8,581 nt of DNA from Candidatus Omnitrophota bacterium (lineage in GTDB: Bacteria > Hinthialibacterota > Hinthialibacteria > Hinthialibacterales > JAKPRU01): positions 1 to 8,581 of the forward strand of contig JAKPRU010001108.1 in the NCBI GenBank assembly GCA_029557025.1. The letters are read 5' to 3'. Of the stretch, positions 6,397 to 8,581 are shown piece by piece; the stretch's first letter is position 1, and the number at the start of each line of letters is the position of its first letter. The notes beneath the pieces were generated by a model that saw only the letters and a program-made list of their open reading frames with translations, was not told the DNA's origin and did no database searches. Made by a program: the position numbers and the translations under genes.

Positions 6397-6482
6397 TCCA
6401 GGCTTGGAAAACGGTTTTTGGCCTTGGGCCGAAAGAATACCTGAATTTCAAAGAACGGCATCCCCGAACCGCAGAGAATAGC

Positions 6483-6511
6483 TTGCCTTCAAACGACGGC
6501 ACAGGTTTACT
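6483..6511 (+). promoter_or_regulatory. Weak promoter candidate for the lyase gene
   Basis: TTGCCT (6483-6488) and TTTACT (6506-6511) match four of six positions each of the -35 and -10 boxes, with the ideal 17-base spacing. Transcription would start near 6518, about 50 bases before the ATG at 6571. The gene is separated from the glycosyltransferase by an opposing tRNA gene, so its own promoter is expected; this is the best candidate I see. Confidence 0.3.
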
Positions 6512-6570
6512 ACAGTCTCGAAGGTATGTTTTCGCAAAGTTCAGTTTCAACATCCTTTTTGAATTGACGC

Positions 6571-8581
6571 ATGGCGAACGCGAGACTTTTTCTTGTTATC
6601 GGCTTCCTCGTTCCTTTCTCCACGATTGTCGTGTGGGGCGCGGAGATCCTTTTCGAGGAGGGTCCCAGCCGGATTGTCGGTGGCGATTGGGCTGCGCGCA
6701 TGGCCCGGCAGATTCCTGGTGAACCGCGACCGACCGACATTTCCGATACGTCGATTCGGGAAATGATCTCTGCCGCCGCTCTCGACTTTCTTCTGCCCCA
6801 CATCGGCCGTCTTGCCGAGGCAATCCGGCGGTATGGCTGGGCGCAGTTCGAACAGGAACCCGAACAGGTTCCGAGGGCGCAGAAAGTCCGTTTCTTTGTT
6901 GATTCGGCGACTCCCTCGGTTCTATGCCTGGAGCATCCGGGCAATACGAATGTTGTCGACATGCGGGCAACGGCGGATATTCGGAGCGGGAAGGTTCAAG
7001 TGGAACGATTCCCGATCGTCGGTAACGAAGACCGAACAGTCTATGTGAGTTTTCTCTCTGTTGAGAATATGGTTCTGTACCAGGAGCATTTTCAACGCCA
7101 GTTCTTTGAGGAAATGCTGGATTTGAACCGGCCCGGCCTGGAACGTGTCCGCGATGCATACCGCGCCAATAAGAACACCCTCGCGGTCTATGAACTCTCC
7201 GAGTACTTTCGGAATAAAACTACCCCGGCCGCGCTCATCCGAAAACCCGCCGCCAATCCTCAGTCGGCTACAACGGAACCCGCCGAGGCGATTTGCCGCC
7301 ATGAATTGAATATCCGGGGAACTCCGTATCCATTTGGAGCGCAGATTGACTGGTCCTGTTATCATACCGTACCGGCAGAATGTCTCTGGTCTCTGAATAA
7401 TTTAACGCACCTGATTGTATTACTGAACGGCTACCTGGAAACTTCGAATGAGAAATATGCCGCCGAGTTTGTTGCTCAGATTACGGATTGGATTGTCCGG
7501 AATCCTGCTCCTCCGTACACATTAACGCGAGTAGCCGCCTGGCGGAACCTGGAGGCGGGGAATCGCGGTGTCAATGCGCTTCCGATCACCTTCTATGGAT
7601 TCCTGTGTTCCGATGTTTTTACACCTCAAGTTATTCAACTGATGCTCGGATCGATTTGGAGCCATGGGGACTATATCCTGAAACATCCCGCCGGATTGCG
7701 CCGTCCGAGCAACTGGAGCGTAGTCGATTCCACGGGCCTTGCGGCAATAGCCGTATATTTTCCCGAATTCCGCGACGCGGAACAGTGGAAACAGGCCGGG
7801 TACGAACGTCTGGCGAAACAATTGCAAATGCAGGTTTACCCGGATGGAGCGCAGTGGGAACTCGCCCCTTCGTACCATCTCTATTGCCTTGACCGATTTC
7901 ATCGTGCCTATGATCTGGCTCTCGAAACCGGCGTGCCGATTCCCGGCGATTTCGGTAAACGTCTCCAGTCCATGTACGACTACCTGATGTGGATCTGTAA
8001 ACCCGACGGGACCGTCCCGGCTTTCAGCGATTCCACAAGCACTTCTGTTCGAGCCATACTTCAGCAAGGCGCAGAGCGATTCAATCGTCCGGATTTCCGA
8101 TATGTCGCCACAAGCGGCAAGGATGGGACACCTCCGGCGGAAATGTCGCACTATCTACCGTATGCCGGAAATGCCGTCATGCGAAGCGGGTGGGGTGAAG
8201 AGGCCCTGTACCTTTGCTTCGATGGCGGCCCTCTCGGCACAAATCACCAGCACGACGATAAACTCTCATTCGAACTCTCTGCTTATGGAAAGAATTTTAT
8301 TATCGATCCTGGACCGTACCAGTATGTCTTAAACTCCTGGCGTTCGTATGCCGTCAGTACGCAAGCCCACTCTACGGTTATGATCGACGGCTTCGGTCAG
8401 AACCGCCTTTATTTTTCCACAGAGTATGAGGCCCCACAAAATCCGACACCTGTCTGGCAATCGAATGATCTTTATGACTACACAATGGCGAGTTATGACT
8501 GCGGATACGGGATCGATTCAATACCGGTCATCCACAAACGTCATATCTTCTTCAAAAAGAAGGAGTACTGGATTCTTCTGG
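6571..8581 (+). CDS. Exported heparinase II/III-family polysaccharide lyase (3' end missing)
   Basis: An unbroken frame of 670 codons runs from ATG 6571 to the window end, so the C-terminus is missing. Residues 1-23 look like a Sec signal peptide: R5, then LFLVIGFLVPFSTIVV, with possible cleavage near WGA-E. Residues 25 to about 230 are not recognised. From about 245 an alpha-toroid region follows, with FGAQIDW (256-261 area, D260-W261) and PDGAQWELAPSYHLY (E430, Y435, H436), the usual pattern around the lyase toroid active site. Residues from about 520 begin the C-terminal beta-sandwich domain, with NHQHDDKLSFELSAYGKNF (H559, H561, D562) and IIDPGPYQY, then AHSTVMIDG; these are the hallmarks of the heparinase II/III-like domain. 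The family cleaves uronic-acid polysaccharides by beta-elimination; the substrate (alginate, glycosaminoglycan or other) cannot be told. ATG 6571 is the first usable start because TGA lies at 6565-6567; no clear ribosome binding site precedes it. Confidence 0.9.
   Translation, partial: MANARLFLVIGFLVPFSTIVVWGAEILFEEGPSRIVGGDWAARMARQIPGEPRPTDISDTSIREMISAAALDFLLPHIGRLAEAIRRYGWAQFEQEPEQVPRAQKVRFFVDSATPSVLCLEHPGNTNVVDMRATADIRSGKVQVERFPIVGNEDRTVYVSFLSVENMVLYQEHFQRQFFEEMLDLNRPGLERVRDAYRANKNTLAVYELSEYFRNKTTPAALIRKPAANPQSATTEPAEAICRHELNIRGTPYPFGAQIDWSCYHTVPAECLWSLNNLTHLIVLLNGYLETSNEKYAAEFVAQITDWIVRNPAPPYTLTRVAAWRNLEAGNRGVNALPITFYGFLCSDVFTPQVIQLMLGSIWSHGDYILKHPAGLRRPSNWSVVDSTGLAAIAVYFPEFRDAEQWKQAGYERLAKQLQMQVYPDGAQWELAPSYHLYCLDRFHRAYDLALETGVPIPGDFGKRLQSMYDYLMWICKPDGTVPAFSDSTSTSVRAILQQGAERFNRPDFRYVATSGKDGTPPAEMSHYLPYAGNAVMRSGWGEEALYLCFDGGPLGTNHQHDDKLSFELSAYGKNFIIDPGPYQYVLNSWRSYAVSTQAHSTVMIDGFGQNRLYFSTEYEAPQNPTPVWQSNDLYDYTMASYDCGYGIDSIPVIHKRHIFFKKKEYWILL

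Noticed and set aside
6209..6722. Open frames on both strands around the tRNA (such as 6222-6722 plus and 6209-6553 minus)
   Set aside because: WSTWDSNPRPLPCESSALPAELV and SSAGRALLSQGRGRGFESHVLH are typical false translations of tRNA sequence. The plus-strand frame also overlaps the real lyase start in another frame.
1..8581. CRISPR arrays, insertion sequences, integrase or defence genes
   Set aside because: No regularly spaced repeats, transposase motifs or terminal inverted repeats were seen anywhere in the window.

Overview
The window (8,581 bases, moderately GC-rich) is bacterial. It carries a dissimilatory sulfur-metabolism locus (the 3' end of aprB and a complete aprA), followed by genes unrelated to sulfur. 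The gene content does not match a classical Desulfobacterota apr/qmo locus, and the phylum cannot be fixed from sequence alone. The RNase III-RuvX fusion, the GT-C membrane glycosyltransferase and the secreted heparinase-like lyase would suit a Gram-negative lineage from one of the less-studied phyla, but that is a weak inference.

Layout. Bases 1-120 are the last 39 codons of the AprB iron-sulfur subunit. AprA, the FAD subunit of adenylylsulfate reductase, follows at 133-2007 and looks intact, with its Shine-Dalgarno sequence overlapping the aprB stop. Qmo genes often follow aprBA in sulfate reducers. Here there is instead a 431-base stretch without an intact gene. Its first part (about 2020-2169) translates into a piece resembling the last transmembrane helix and heme-ligand segment of QmoC, so I read it as a likely vestige of a lost qmoABC operon. 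An extended -10 promoter with a small palindrome upstream then leads into a small, basic, putative lipoprotein (2439-2795).

The next transcription unit starts with a 436-residue single polypeptide joining RNase III (endonuclease domain plus dsRNA-binding domain) to a RuvX/YqgF nuclease domain through a proline-rich linker (2855-4165). A 4-base GTGA overlap couples it to a polytopic GT-C/PMT-type glycosyltransferase (4162-6201). The first codons of that gene contain a palindrome that looks like a dispersed repeat fused into the reading frame.

A tRNA-Ala(CGC) gene lies on the minus strand (6243-6315) with its own promoter. The window ends inside a gene for an exported heparinase II/III-family polysaccharide lyase (6571 onward), whose frame stays open to the last base.

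How the parts fit together. AprBA converts between APS and sulfite plus AMP and needs a membrane electron partner, of which only a possible fragment is visible here. RNase III and YqgF act on successive steps of 16S rRNA precursor processing in other bacteria, so the fusion could couple those steps. The glycosyltransferase and the lyase concern cell-surface or extracellular glycans, with no sign that they belong to the apr locus.
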